NCBI GenBank assembly: GCA_964636495.1
Contig: CAZWSL010000001.1
Location: 124,001-188,000, forward strand
Length of the DNA stretch: 64,000 bases
Direction of reading: 5' to 3'
Source of the DNA: Desulfobacula sp964636495
Lineage (GTDB): Bacteria > Desulfobacterota > Desulfobacteria > Desulfobacterales > Desulfobacteraceae
In this document: positions 9,614-18,880 of the stretch, in pieces
How positions within the stretch are numbered: the first letter of the stretch is position 1
Layout: each line of letters opens with the position of its first letter
Position numbers and translations under genes: made by a program
The notes under the pieces: model-generated
Database searches by the model: none
The model's input: the letters and a program-made list of their open reading frames with translations, nothing else
What the model was told of the DNA's origin: nothing

Positions 9614-9660
9614 AACCGGTTTTTGACAGATGCAAGGTCAAAAACCGGTTTATTGTTTTT
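9614..9660 (+). terminator. Rho-independent terminator between rpsO and pnp
   Basis: A 14-bp perfect stem, AACCGGTTTTTGAC (9614-9627) with GTCAAAAACCGGTT (9637-9650), encloses a 9-nt loop and is followed by TATTGTTTTT. It is a convincing terminator directly after rpsO. It would uncouple S15 levels from PNPase, or leak partially. Confidence 0.7.
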
Positions 9661-9699
9661 AATGAGGCGTTAATGTTAAGGAAAATTTTAATATGAGTT

Positions 9700-9739
9700 C
9701 GCATGTCTGCCATCAAATCAGTTTGATGGCAGACATGCG
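9700..9739 (+). promoter_or_regulatory. Long perfect hairpin in the pnp leader (candidate RNase III site)
   Basis: The left arm C9700-A9717 pairs without mismatch with T9722-G9739, making 18 bp closed by a 4-nt TCAG loop. No T-run follows, so it is not a simple terminator. It sits about 60 nt before the pnp ATG. In Escherichia coli the pnp leader has a long hairpin cut by RNase III, after which PNPase destroys its own message. The same role is inferred here from position and shape only. Confidence 0.55.
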
Positions 9740-9801
9740 GGTTTATAATCCTTAGAAATTTCCTTAAACATTCTCGTTGTTTTTAATTATAGGAGAAAGT
9801 T

Positions 9802-11889
9802 ATGGAAAAAACATTTACAACCAGTCTTAATGGAAAAACGTATTCCATTAAGACTGGTAAAGTTGCAAAACAGGCTTCAGGAGCAGTCATTGTTCAATGT
9901 GGAGAAACCATTGTACTTGTAACGGCAGTTGGTGCAAAAGAACCAAAACCTGAGATCAGTTTTCTGCCCTTGACGGTTGAATATCAGGAAAAGATATATT
10001 CAGCAGGAAGAATTCCAGGAAATTATTTCAGGCGTGAAATAGGAAGACCATCGGAAAAGGAGACCTTAACCGCAAGATTGATTGACAGGCCGATCCGTCC
10101 TCTTTTTGAAGATGACTACAATTATGAGACACAGGTTATTGCAACTGTTCTCTCCATGGATAAAATTAATGAACCAGATACCCTTGCAATGATAGGTGCT
10201 TCTGCTGCTCTGGAAATTTCAGATATTCCTTTTGCAGGACCTATTGCAAGTGTGAAAGTCGGCAGAATAGATGGAGAATTCGTTGTAAACCCCACCATTC
10301 AGGAGATGGAAGCAAGTGATATTGAATTAATGGTGGCAGGTTCAAAAACCGGAGTTGTAATGGTTGAAGGGGGTGCAGATATTGTTTCAGAAAAAGAGAT
10401 GCTTGATGCCATATATTTTGGACATGAAGCACTGCAGCCTTTGATTGATATTCAGATTGAAATGAAAAAAGAGTTTGGAAAAGAAAAACGTCTGTTTATT
10501 CCTCCGGCAAAAGATGAAGATCTCATTGCAGAAATTGTCAAATTTTCAAAAGATAAAATATATGAAAATGTTCAAATAAAAACAAAAATAGAGCGTCAAA
10601 AAGCATTGAGTGATTTTAAAAATGAAGTGGTTGAGCATTTTTCAGATGAATATCCAGACCAGATCAAGGAGATAAAAGAGGCTTTTGGCAAATGTGTTAA
10701 AAAGATCAGCCGTGATATTGTTCTGAAAGAGGATAAGAGAATTGATGGAAGAGCCTTTGATGAAATAAGGCAGATTAACTGTGAGGTTGGTAATCTTCCA
10801 AGGCCCCACGGCTCTGCTCTTTTTACAAGGGGAGAAACCCAGGTGCTGGGCGTTTTAACCCTTGGTTCAGGAATGGATGAGCAGCGTGTGGAAACGCTTA
10901 TGGGAAATGAGACAAAGTCATTTATGCTTCACTACAACTTTCCCGCTTTTTCTGTTGGTGAGTGCAGACGTCCCGGTGGTCCCAGCAGAAGGGATATCGG
11001 GCATGGAAACCTTGCTACCCGGGCTCTGGAAAGAGTTCTTCCACCTAAAGATACGTTTGAGTATACGATCCGCCTTGTAGGTGAGGTGATGGAATCAAAC
11101 GGCAGCTCTTCAATGGGTACAGTATGTTCAGGAACACTGGCACTTATGGATGGTGGTGTCCCTATAAAGGCTCCGGTTTCAGGAATTGCTATGGGGCTTG
11201 TAAAAGATGATAATAAAACTGCCGTACTTTCAGATATCCTGGGAGATGAAGATCATTTTGGTGATATGGATTTTAAAGTAGCTGGAACAGCTGAAGGTAT
11301 CACAGCACTCCAGATGGACATCAAGATTAAAGAGCTTTCAAAAGATGTAATGGAGAAAGCTTTAAATCAGGCAAAAGGCGGCAGGATACATATTCTTGGT
11401 AAAATGCTTGAAACGCTAAAAGACTCAAGAGAAAAGGTCTCTCCTCATGCTCCCAAAATTGTAACGATTCAGATCAAATCTGATAAAATCAGGGATATTA
11501 TCGGTCCTGGTGGAAAGGTTATAAGGGCTCTTCAGGCAGATACCAATACTGTGATTGAAGTGGATGATTCAGGTATTGTAAAAATTGCTGCGGAAAATGA
11601 AGAAGATGCAGCAGTTGCTTTAAAAATGGTTTCAGATATTGCCCTTGATCCAGAGATTGGTACTATCTATGAAGGCAAGGTTGTAAAAATTACTGATTTT
11701 GGCGCTTTTGTAAATATTAAACAGGGAACAGACGGCCTTGTACATATCTCAGAACTGGCAAATTACAGGGTAAAAAGGGTTGAAGACATACTGAAAGAGG
11801 GAGATACTATTCCTGTAAAAGTTCTTGATATTACAAGGGATGGAAAAATCAAGCTCAGTTACAAAGCTGCAAAAGAAGATGGGAAATAA
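9802..11889 (+). CDS. pnp: Polyribonucleotide nucleotidyltransferase (PNPase)
   Basis: The 695-residue protein has two RNase PH domains joined by an all-helical linker. The second carries 'RPHGSALFTRGETQVL' (about 335), 'NFPAFSVGECRRPGGPSRRDIGHG' and 'ESNGSSSMGTVCSG' (about 433). A KH domain ('IRDIIGPGGKVIRAL', about 557) and a C-terminal S1 domain ('EGKVVKITDFGAFVNI', about 625) follow. It degrades RNA 3'-to-5' by phosphorolysis in the degradosome. SD 'aggaga' precedes the ATG at 9802. Length is normal. Confidence 0.98.
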   Translation: MEKTFTTSLNGKTYSIKTGKVAKQASGAVIVQCGETIVLVTAVGAKEPKPEISFLPLTVEYQEKIYSAGRIPGNYFRREIGRPSEKETLTARLIDRPIRPLFEDDYNYETQVIATVLSMDKINEPDTLAMIGASAALEISDIPFAGPIASVKVGRIDGEFVVNPTIQEMEASDIELMVAGSKTGVVMVEGGADIVSEKEMLDAIYFGHEALQPLIDIQIEMKKEFGKEKRLFIPPAKDEDLIAEIVKFSKDKIYENVQIKTKIERQKALSDFKNEVVEHFSDEYPDQIKEIKEAFGKCVKKISRDIVLKEDKRIDGRAFDEIRQINCEVGNLPRPHGSALFTRGETQVLGVLTLGSGMDEQRVETLMGNETKSFMLHYNFPAFSVGECRRPGGPSRRDIGHGNLATRALERVLPPKDTFEYTIRLVGEVMESNGSSSMGTVCSGTLALMDGGVPIKAPVSGIAMGLVKDDNKTAVLSDILGDEDHFGDMDFKVAGTAEGITALQMDIKIKELSKDVMEKALNQAKGGRIHILGKMLETLKDSREKVSPHAPKIVTIQIKSDKIRDIIGPGGKVIRALQADTNTVIEVDDSGIVKIAAENEEDAAVALKMVSDIALDPEIGTIYEGKVVKITDFGAFVNIKQGTDGLVHISELANYRVKRVEDILKEGDTIPVKVLDITRDGKIKLSYKAAKEDGK

Positions 11890-12655
11890 TTCATTTTCTG
11901 TCTGTCCCCTTGCCAGTGGAAGCAGGGGGAACAGTCTTTTTGTTTCATGTAATGATATATCTATTTTAATTGATGCCGGACTCTCAGGTATTGAAATTCA
12001 ACGACGTTTAAATGCTGTTGAACTGGAACCTGAGAGCCTTGGCGCAATTATTATTACCCATGAACACTCAGATCATGTAAAAGGGGCAGGGGTATTAAGC
12101 CGGCGATATAATATCCCGCTCTATATCACAAGAAGAACATGGGAAGCCTGTACCAATCTTGGTGAAATTGGTGATCTCCAATTTTTTGAATGCGGAACTT
12201 CTTTTAAAATAGATCAAATAAGGGTAAATCCATTTTCAATCTCCCACGATGCCATGGACCCTGTTGGATTGACTCTGGAGTATAAAGCCTATAAACTTGG
12301 AATTGCCACAGACCTCGGGACAGCCACAGCACTGGTAAAAAATCATCTGAGTAACAGCCATATTTTATATCTTGAATCAAATCATGATCCTGATATGTTG
12401 AATAACAGTTCATATCCATGGCATCTTAAGCAGCGAATCAGGGGAAGAAGCGGGCATCTGTCCAACAGTGACACAAAAAACTTACTCAATGAGCTTAAGG
12501 CAGATAATCTCAAGCATGTCATTCTTGCCCATTTGAGTGAAGAAAATAATTCTCCCCAAAAAGCGGTTGAAGAGGTGTCAGGGTGTTTGAATGGGTCTGA
12601 TATAAAACTGCACGTTGCAAAACCCGATGAGCCATACGGTATCATAAAACTGTAG
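11879..12655 (+). CDS. YycJ/WalJ-like metallo-beta-lactamase fold hydrolase
   Basis: The preferred start is ATG 11879, overlapping the pnp end by 11 bases. It gives 258 residues beginning 'MGNNSFSVCPLASGSRGNS', the family's typical N-terminus. Upstream in-frame starts at 11825 and 11840 lie deep inside pnp and are less likely. The metal-binding motif 'THEHSDHVKGAG' is clear, with later 'HISHDAMDP'-type and 'HLS' ligands. Relatives are putative nucleases or phosphodiesterases; no substrate can be assigned. It is coupled to pnp, which suggests an RNA or DNA processing role (inference). Confidence 0.85.
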   Translation: MGNNSFSVCPLASGSRGNSLFVSCNDISILIDAGLSGIEIQRRLNAVELEPESLGAIIITHEHSDHVKGAGVLSRRYNIPLYITRRTWEACTNLGEIGDLQFFECGTSFKIDQIRVNPFSISHDAMDPVGLTLEYKAYKLGIATDLGTATALVKNHLSNSHILYLESNHDPDMLNNSSYPWHLKQRIRGRSGHLSNSDTKNLLNELKADNLKHVILAHLSEENNSPQKAVEEVSGCLNGSDIKLHVAKPDEPYGIIKL

Positions 12656-12713
12656 TCAATATTTCGTTTTTACAGACTGTCAGCATAGATTATAACGTTC
12701 AGCTTTAATCCAT

Positions 12714-14510
12714 TCAGATTTGTTCCTGTTTCAAAAGATAGTGGTATTCTCCTTTTAATTGAACCAGTTCCTGATGAGATCCCCTCTCCTTTATTGTTCC
12801 ATTTTTTAAAAGAATGATAGTGTTACAATTTTTTACCGTGGATAGTCTATGGGCAATGATAATGGTCAATCTTCCCTTCATAAGTTTTTTCATGGCATCA
12901 TGTATTTTTAACTCTGACTGAGAATCCATGTAAGAGGTTGCTTCGTCAAAAATGATCAGATCCGGGTTAACGGCAAATGCACGTGCAATGCATACAAGCT
13001 GTTTCTCACCGCTGGAAAGAGGGCGGCCACCCTCCAGAATCAACGTATCAAGTCCTGAAAATTTCTCAAATAAAAAATCACAGTTTGCATCATATAATGC
13101 CTTTTCAAGTGTGCTGTCCCCTGCTAAAGAATCTGAAGGCTGTATATTATCTCTGATACTGCCGGAAACAAGGAAAGGGTCCTGCATGACAAGTGCTGTT
13201 TTTTCCCTTATCGTTTTTATATCCAGTAGAGTGTAATCAATGTTGTTAAAAAATATGCTGCCGCTTTGAGGCCTGTAAAAACCTGTTATAAGATTGATGA
13301 TTGAGCTTTTACCTGAGCCTGTCTGTCCAACGATCCCGATTGATTTACTCTTTTCAAGGGAAAAGGAGATTTGGTTTAACACCTGTTCATTTTTATTATA
13401 TGAAAAATTGATTTTGTTGAACTCAAGCTTATTTATTGGATCAATACGGTTTGCTTTTCTGCCGGTTTCCATGCCGGTTGTTTCAGTGTTAAGGATGGTG
13501 ACAACGCGTTCTGCAGATGCCAGAGCACTTTGAAGAAGATTGAATTTTTCTGATAAGTCCCTCAGGGGCCGGAAAAAAAGTTTCATATAGGACAAAAATG
13601 CAATCAATCCTCCTATTGTCATAGATTTCTCAATGACCTCAAAGCTTCCTGTCCATATAATCACTGCAATACTCACGCTGCTTAAAAAGCCGATAAATGG
13701 CATAAAAATTGAAAATACTCTGATCTGGTAAAGTGCTGCCTTGAAATGAGCAAAATTGAGGTTTTCAAATTTCTCCATGAAGATGTTCTGGCTGGATGTT
13801 GTCTGAATAATCTTTATTCCGGAAACAGCTTCTGAAAAACTGTGATTTATTTCACCAATCTTTTGTCGAATAGTCCTGAAAGAGGTACGCAGTGCTTTTG
13901 AAAAAAGTATAATACTGATGATAATGACAGGTACAAGGCAGAATATATAAAGTCCGAGTTTAAAATTAATCTTAAACAGGATAATTAAAATACCAGCCAT
14001 CAGCATGAGATCTTTACAGATAAATATCAAAACAGAGGTAAACATTTCATTCATATTTTCAATATCATTGGTTACCCTTGATACAAGCCTGCCAGAGGAA
14101 TTTGTATCATAAAAAGCGACAGGCAGAAGTGTCATGTGTGAAAATAGTTTACACCTTAAACTTAAAATAATTTTCTGACCTGTGTATTCCATGAAAAGAG
14201 TCTGGAAAAAATCAATTGTAAAACCAATAAAGACCAGTATCAGAAATAGAAGACAAAATATTTTAAAGGATACAATGGAAAAGCCCAGTATGGTTATTCC
14301 TTTAACCAAGCTGACAGGAACAATAAAATGATCAAAAGCGATTTGAATTAAAAGAGGTATGATAAGTTCAAAGCCGGTAACAATAAAAACAAGGAAAACT
14401 GTCAGGATGAGCATCCAGAGATATGGCCTGATAAAGGGGAACAAAGCTTTCAGCAGTTTCAGGTCTGCAAGCTTGATCTCTTTTTCTTCATGATGCTGAT
14501 CAATCATCAT
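12714..14510 (-). CDS. ABC-type multidrug/lipid exporter, fused permease-ATPase (second subunit)
   Basis: This 598-residue half-transporter has six predicted membrane helices (about 25-325) followed by an ATPase domain. Walker A is 'GIVGQTGSGKSSIINL' (about 393), the signature motif is 'PLSSGEKQLVCIARA' and Walker B is 'PDLIIFDEATS'. The linker has 'VVTILNTETTG' as in MsbA/LmrA-like exporters. The signature 'LSSGE' replaces the canonical LSGGQ, typical of the asymmetric partner in heterodimeric exporters. It overlaps the upstream ABC gene by 11 bases, so the two very likely form one heterodimer. The exported substrate is unknown. Confidence 0.9.
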   Translation of the reverse strand: MMIDQHHEEKEIKLADLKLLKALFPFIRPYLWMLILTVFLVFIVTGFELIIPLLIQIAFDHFIVPVSLVKGITILGFSIVSFKIFCLLFLILVFIGFTIDFFQTLFMEYTGQKIILSLRCKLFSHMTLLPVAFYDTNSSGRLVSRVTNDIENMNEMFTSVLIFICKDLMLMAGILIILFKINFKLGLYIFCLVPVIIISIILFSKALRTSFRTIRQKIGEINHSFSEAVSGIKIIQTTSSQNIFMEKFENLNFAHFKAALYQIRVFSIFMPFIGFLSSVSIAVIIWTGSFEVIEKSMTIGGLIAFLSYMKLFFRPLRDLSEKFNLLQSALASAERVVTILNTETTGMETGRKANRIDPINKLEFNKINFSYNKNEQVLNQISFSLEKSKSIGIVGQTGSGKSSIINLITGFYRPQSGSIFFNNIDYTLLDIKTIREKTALVMQDPFLVSGSIRDNIQPSDSLAGDSTLEKALYDANCDFLFEKFSGLDTLILEGGRPLSSGEKQLVCIARAFAVNPDLIIFDEATSYMDSQSELKIHDAMKKLMKGRLTIIIAHRLSTVKNCNTIILLKNGTIKERGSHQELVQLKGEYHYLLKQEQI

Positions 14511-16248
14511 CCATCCTTTTTAACTGTTGAACTGCATATGATTTATTATAGAAAGAGCTCTTTTTCAGAAGCGTTGCATGTGTCCCATAATTCTGGATTT
14601 CTCCTTTGTTTAGAACAAAAATTGTATCACAGGAAGCAAGTGCAGAGATCCTGTGCGATATAATGATTAAAGTTGCGTCAAGGTTCATCTGGTTTAATTT
14701 TAAAATCACCCTGGATGCTGTGTCAGTATCCATCTGGCTTATGGGATCATCAAGAATAATCACTGGTTTTTTTGTGATCAAGGTTCTTGCAAGGGCGATT
14801 CTCTGCTTCTGCCCTCCTGACAGGGTTATACCTCTTTCTCCAACAAGGGTATCCATCCCTTTGGGCATTTTTCCCAGTGTCTCTTCAAGGCAGCATGCAG
14901 TGATAATCTGATCCAGTTTTGCTTTATCGCAGGACCTGCCCAGTAAAATATTTTCTTTGATTGTTCCTGAAAAAAGAAATGCCTCCTGGGGCATTAATGC
15001 AATATTTTGTCTTAAAAAGTTAAGGTCAATGGTTTTTATATCAATATCGTTTATCAGGATTCTACCCTTTACTGGATTATAAAGTCTTGGAATTAATTGA
15101 ACCAGACTTGTCTTTCCGGAACCTGGATGCCCTGTAATACCGATACGGTCACCTTTTTGAATCATCAGGTTAATGTTGTTCAGTGTGAGAATGTCAGATG
15201 GTGTGTCAGTCTCTTTTTTTTCATAGGAGAAGCTGACTCTATCAAAAATAATATTCCAGGAGATTTTTGAAGTATCAGTTGGATTTTCAGGAGATGCAAC
15301 ATCAGATTTTGTATCGAGAAGATTATTGATTCTTTTCAGTGATGCCATCCCTCTTTGAAACAGATTGGTGATCCAGCCAATGGCAATTATGGGCCATGCA
15401 AGAATTCCAAGATACTGAAGAAATGCGGCAAGTTCGCCTGGAGTCAGATGCTGCTGTGTGACAAGTAATCCACCATAAAGTATAATGATCAGAGTGGATA
15501 TATTGAAAAACATGATCAGCATCGGCCTTAACAGAGCGGTGATAAAAGCACGTTTGAGATTTTTTTTAAAATAGTGTGTTGAGCTGTGTTCAATTTTTTT
15601 TCCTGTCAAGTTTTCATAATTAAATACTTTTATTATTCTGATACCTGAAAAACTCTCCCTTACAAGTTCAGTAAGGATGGAAAATGATTTTTGAGCATCT
15701 GTATGAAATGTGTGCATTTTTTTGCCCAGATTTTTTGTGACAATTATCAGTAAAGGCATTGGAATCATGGCAAAGAGAGTCAGTTTTGGATGTGTCCAGA
15801 TCATTATGGCAATCGTGACACCACCCAGCAGGAAAATATCTGTAAGTACAATCAGTCCAAATCCGAATGCCATTCTGATATGGTTGATGTCACTTACGGC
15901 ATGTGCCATGATATCTCCTGTTTTCACCTTGTCAAGATAGGCCATGTCAAGGCTTAAAACATGTCTGAAAAGGTCATTTCTTATACTTTTTTCAACACTT
16001 CTCGCGCTTCCCATTAACAGATTGCGCCATCCATATCTTAAACCTGCCATGACCGCCCCGAGGATAAGGATAGATATACATTGAAAAAAAAGGGTTCTGC
16101 TGTTGAATGATTCTAATGCAAGTCTGTCTATGATATGTTTTATGATCTGGGGAACTGCCATCTGTGCAGCATCAACAATAATCATGCACAAAATACCCAG
16201 GATTATTTTATGCAGATGTTTTTTGAAATAGGGGTATATGAGTTTCAA
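14500..16248 (-). CDS. ABC-type multidrug/lipid exporter, fused permease-ATPase (first subunit)
   Basis: The 582-residue protein pairs six membrane helices with an ATPase domain. Walker A is 'GITGHPGSGKTSLVQLIP', the signature is canonical 'ITLSGGQKQRIALARTL', and Walker B is 'PVIILDDPISQMD'. After Walker B it has Asp where exporters usually have the catalytic Glu ('LDDP'), the known pattern of the degenerate site in heterodimers such as LmrCD/TM287-288. The start used is TTG 16248, since no nearby ATG exists and the membrane domain begins at once; a strong SD is not seen. It follows coaX by 41 bases. Confidence 0.88.
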   Translation of the reverse strand: MKLIYPYFKKHLHKIILGILCMIIVDAAQMAVPQIIKHIIDRLALESFNSRTLFFQCISILILGAVMAGLRYGWRNLLMGSARSVEKSIRNDLFRHVLSLDMAYLDKVKTGDIMAHAVSDINHIRMAFGFGLIVLTDIFLLGGVTIAIMIWTHPKLTLFAMIPMPLLIIVTKNLGKKMHTFHTDAQKSFSILTELVRESFSGIRIIKVFNYENLTGKKIEHSSTHYFKKNLKRAFITALLRPMLIMFFNISTLIIILYGGLLVTQQHLTPGELAAFLQYLGILAWPIIAIGWITNLFQRGMASLKRINNLLDTKSDVASPENPTDTSKISWNIIFDRVSFSYEKKETDTPSDILTLNNINLMIQKGDRIGITGHPGSGKTSLVQLIPRLYNPVKGRILINDIDIKTIDLNFLRQNIALMPQEAFLFSGTIKENILLGRSCDKAKLDQIITACCLEETLGKMPKGMDTLVGERGITLSGGQKQRIALARTLITKKPVIILDDPISQMDTDTASRVILKLNQMNLDATLIIISHRISALASCDTIFVLNKGEIQNYGTHATLLKKSSFYNKSYAVQQLKRMDDD

Positions 16249-16289
16249 AATTGTATTTTTTTATATACGGGTGATTTTATAATTTACAA

Positions 16290-17063
16290 TTATTTACTCA
16301 TAAAATCGTTAATGATTTTCAAGCCATCAAGTGTCAGGGAACGTTCTGTTTTTTCAATGGTGTTGGATGCTTTTTCAATTAACGGTGCAAGACCTCCTGT
16401 AGCAATCACTTTCGGCGTTGTTCCCATCTCTTTTTTCATTCTTTCTACCATACCGTCCACCATGGCGGCATTGCCGTGAATAATACCGGATTTGATGCTT
16501 TCCATTGTATCTTTACCTATTACTTTACCCGGAGCTTTGAATATTTCAACCCGGGGCAGCCTGGACGCTTTCTGAAAGAGAGCATCCGCAGAGATCATTA
16601 CACCTGGTACAATTGCACCTCCAAGGTATTCCCCCTTTTCTGATATAACATCAAAGGTTGTAGCTGTGCCAAAATCAATGATAATCATAGAAGTCCTGTA
16701 TTTATGAAATGCTGCAATTGCATTGACAATACGATCTGCTCCTACTTCACTGGGATTATTGTATAAAATGGGCATTAACGTTTTAACAGTTTCTGGATTT
16801 ATCCATGTGGGTGTTAATTTTAGATATCTTTCACAGAAAGAGTTCAATATGGGTACAGACGATGGCACAACCGAGGAAATGATGGTTTTCCGTATTTTTT
16901 CACGCTCGATGTTTTTATCTAAAAACAATCCATTTGCAAGTATATTGAATTCATCAGCTGTTGAATCACGTATCGTTCGAATACGCCAGTCATGTTTTAA
17001 TATCCCACTGTCATATACCCCGATTACTGTATTTGTATTACCGACATCAATTACAAGAAGCAT
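16290..17063 (-). CDS. coaX: Type III pantothenate kinase
   Basis: The 257-residue ASKHA-fold kinase begins 'MLLVIDVGNTNTVIGVYD', the phosphate-1 loop of CoaX. It continues with 'NPSEVGADRIVNAIAA' (about 107), which holds the catalytic Asp in 'GADR', and 'MIIIDFGTATTFDVIS' and 'ATGGLAPLI' for nucleotide binding. It phosphorylates pantothenate in the first step of coenzyme A synthesis. ATG 17063 follows ybbR by 11 bases, in the same long minus-strand run. Confidence 0.95.
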   Translation of the reverse strand: MLLVIDVGNTNTVIGVYDSGILKHDWRIRTIRDSTADEFNILANGLFLDKNIEREKIRKTIISSVVPSSVPILNSFCERYLKLTPTWINPETVKTLMPILYNNPSEVGADRIVNAIAAFHKYRTSMIIIDFGTATTFDVISEKGEYLGGAIVPGVMISADALFQKASRLPRVEIFKAPGKVIGKDTMESIKSGIIHGNAAMVDGMVERMKKEMGTTPKVIATGGLAPLIEKASNTIEKTERSLTLDGLKIINDFMSK

Positions 17064-17074
17064 AAAATTTTCCT

Positions 17075-17992
17075 TTATTCAATTTTTATTGTAAAAACCT
17101 GCGGCACAGCACTTGTCATTATCAATTCCACTGGAATGTTAATATATGCATGCCGGGCATATACTCCTGGCTTTAAATTTTTAACATCTATAAACGAGTG
17201 AATCTGATCAATTATTACTGTATTGTTTAATGTTTCAAAAGGGCCTTTAATCTGAATGGTTATTTTGTCAGGTTCAATATCTGCAGAATAGGGGCAGTTG
17301 AGTATTTTGATGGGAATATCCTTGAATGTTCTGGAAATCAGCTCCTGTTGAACAGGCACATTTACATCAATAATATGCTTTGATGGTAAGACCGTTGACA
17401 GATTGTCAAGATCCAGAGGTATCTGTTTCTTAAAACTTGTCCGGGCATTGGTAAGATCAACCGGTTTTGTTTTTAAATCTTTTATGGAATGAATTAAATC
17501 TGCAGCACCGCTTAATTCAACACGGGAGGGCTGAACAGCCGCCTCCAGTGCAATATATCCTTTGGCTGGTTTGCCCGAGTAGGGTGCAGTCACCTTAAAA
17601 GTTTTTGATATTTTTTTCTCAAGCTTCACTCTTAAATATGAAGGTTTAATACTTAAAATTTTAATTCCGTTTCCCATGGGAATCCGGTTTTTTTCAATGG
17701 GGATTAAATACCTGCCCGGTTCTATGGAGCTTGAAGCACCTGCAGGATCAAATTCAAGATCAGTATATAAATCCACAGGGTAAAGAAGGTTCTGACTGTT
17801 GATATGGGTAATCAGTTCAGGTATCGCCTGAACCTTTATCTCTATTTTGTCAGTCTGAAAATCGGTCATGATCAGATTATAAGGTACATTAGAGAAATCA
17901 ACAGGAATCAGAAGGTCAGTTTCAACAGGTTCTGCAGTGCATCCTGTAAAATAGAAAAAATAAAACAGAAATAAAAATTGAAACTTATGCAT
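17075..17992 (-). CDS. YbbR-domain (CdaR-like) protein, predicted lipoprotein
   Basis: The preferred start is ATG 17992, overlapping the folP stop (ATGCATAA), giving 305 residues. The N-terminus 'MHKFQFLFLFYFFYFTGC' is a short lipoprotein-type signal with a Cys in a lipobox-like FTGC. The rest is a series of beta-rich YbbR repeats ('FSNVPYNLIMTDFQTDKIEIKVQ', 'ISKTFKVTAPYSGKPAKGY', 'IPIKILNCPYSADIEPDKI'). In other bacteria YbbR/CdaR regulates the c-di-AMP synthase CdaA, encoded next to it. Here no cdaA lies between folP and this gene. Function is therefore open. Confidence 0.75.
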   Translation of the reverse strand: MHKFQFLFLFYFFYFTGCTAEPVETDLLIPVDFSNVPYNLIMTDFQTDKIEIKVQAIPELITHINSQNLLYPVDLYTDLEFDPAGASSSIEPGRYLIPIEKNRIPMGNGIKILSIKPSYLRVKLEKKISKTFKVTAPYSGKPAKGYIALEAAVQPSRVELSGAADLIHSIKDLKTKPVDLTNARTSFKKQIPLDLDNLSTVLPSKHIIDVNVPVQQELISRTFKDIPIKILNCPYSADIEPDKITIQIKGPFETLNNTVIIDQIHSFIDVKNLKPGVYARHAYINIPVELIMTSAVPQVFTIKIE

Positions 17993-18851
17993 TCCTGATT
18001 GAATCAATAATTTGGACAAAAGGTTGCAGCATGGCAATATCATGCACTCTCACAATATGGGCGCCGTTCAGTATGGAGACTGCAGCAGAAGCCATGGTGC
18101 CATATTCTGTTTTTACATCTCCGGGACTGACAGGCTGCCTGTTTTTTCGGGCAAGAATATTCTGAATAAATGATTTTCTTGAGGGACCGATCAGAACAGG
18201 AAAACCAAGATCTGTTATTTTTTCAAGAGAATTCATCAGCACGAGATTATGGTCAACGGTTTTGCCGAAACCGATTCCGGGGTCAAGAATAATCTTCTCC
18301 CGCCGGATGCCTTTTTCCATTGCAAACACTGCCTTTGCTTTCAGATAGTCTGTAATTTCACCAAGCAGATCATCATAATCAGGATTGATCTGCATGGTAT
18401 CCGGCGTCCCCTTCATATGCATCAGTATGACAGGGGCCTCTCTCTCTGCAGCAAGGTCAGCCATGGCAGGATCTCTTTCAAATGCAGAGATGTCATTGAT
18501 TATGGATGCGCCTGCGTTAAGCGCTTCTCTGGCGACATTGGATTTTACAGTATCAATGGAAATAGGCACGCTGATTTGTTGAGAAAGGTTTTCAATAACA
18601 GGGATTACCCTGTCAAGCTCTTCCTGCTCGGAAACTTCTGCAGCAAAAGGTCTTGATGATTCTCCACCAATATCAAGAATATGGGCTCCATCTTCAACAA
18701 GCTTGATCCCCTGATTAACAGCTGATTTGAAGTCATAGAACTGACCACCGTCGGAAAAGGAATCCGGGGTAGTATTCAAAACCCCCATAATACAGGTTTC
18801 AGGACCGAGTTCAAGGCAGAATCTACCGGCATTCAGCGTAAAAGCCTGCAT
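17985..18851 (-). CDS. folP: Dihydropteroate synthase
   Basis: The 288-residue TIM-barrel protein shows all FolP blocks: 'IMGVLNTTPDSFSDGGQF' (about 21), 'GAHILDIGGESSRPFA' (about 55), 'PISIDTVKSNVAREAL', 'INDISAF', 'LMHMKGTPDTMQ', 'KIILDPGIGFGKTVDHN' and the closing 'VRVHDIA'. It joins p-aminobenzoate to the pterin pyrophosphate in folate synthesis. It lies 29 bases downstream of ftsH, the usual ftsH-folP order. SD 'aaaggaatt' precedes ATG 18851. Confidence 0.97.
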   Translation of the reverse strand: MQAFTLNAGRFCLELGPETCIMGVLNTTPDSFSDGGQFYDFKSAVNQGIKLVEDGAHILDIGGESSRPFAAEVSEQEELDRVIPVIENLSQQISVPISIDTVKSNVAREALNAGASIINDISAFERDPAMADLAAEREAPVILMHMKGTPDTMQINPDYDDLLGEITDYLKAKAVFAMEKGIRREKIILDPGIGFGKTVDHNLVLMNSLEKITDLGFPVLIGPSRKSFIQNILARKNRQPVSPGDVKTEYGTMASAAVSILNGAHIVRVHDIAMLQPFVQIIDSIRNA

Positions 18852-18880
18852 TATAATTCCTTTGAATAGGCGGTTTTATA

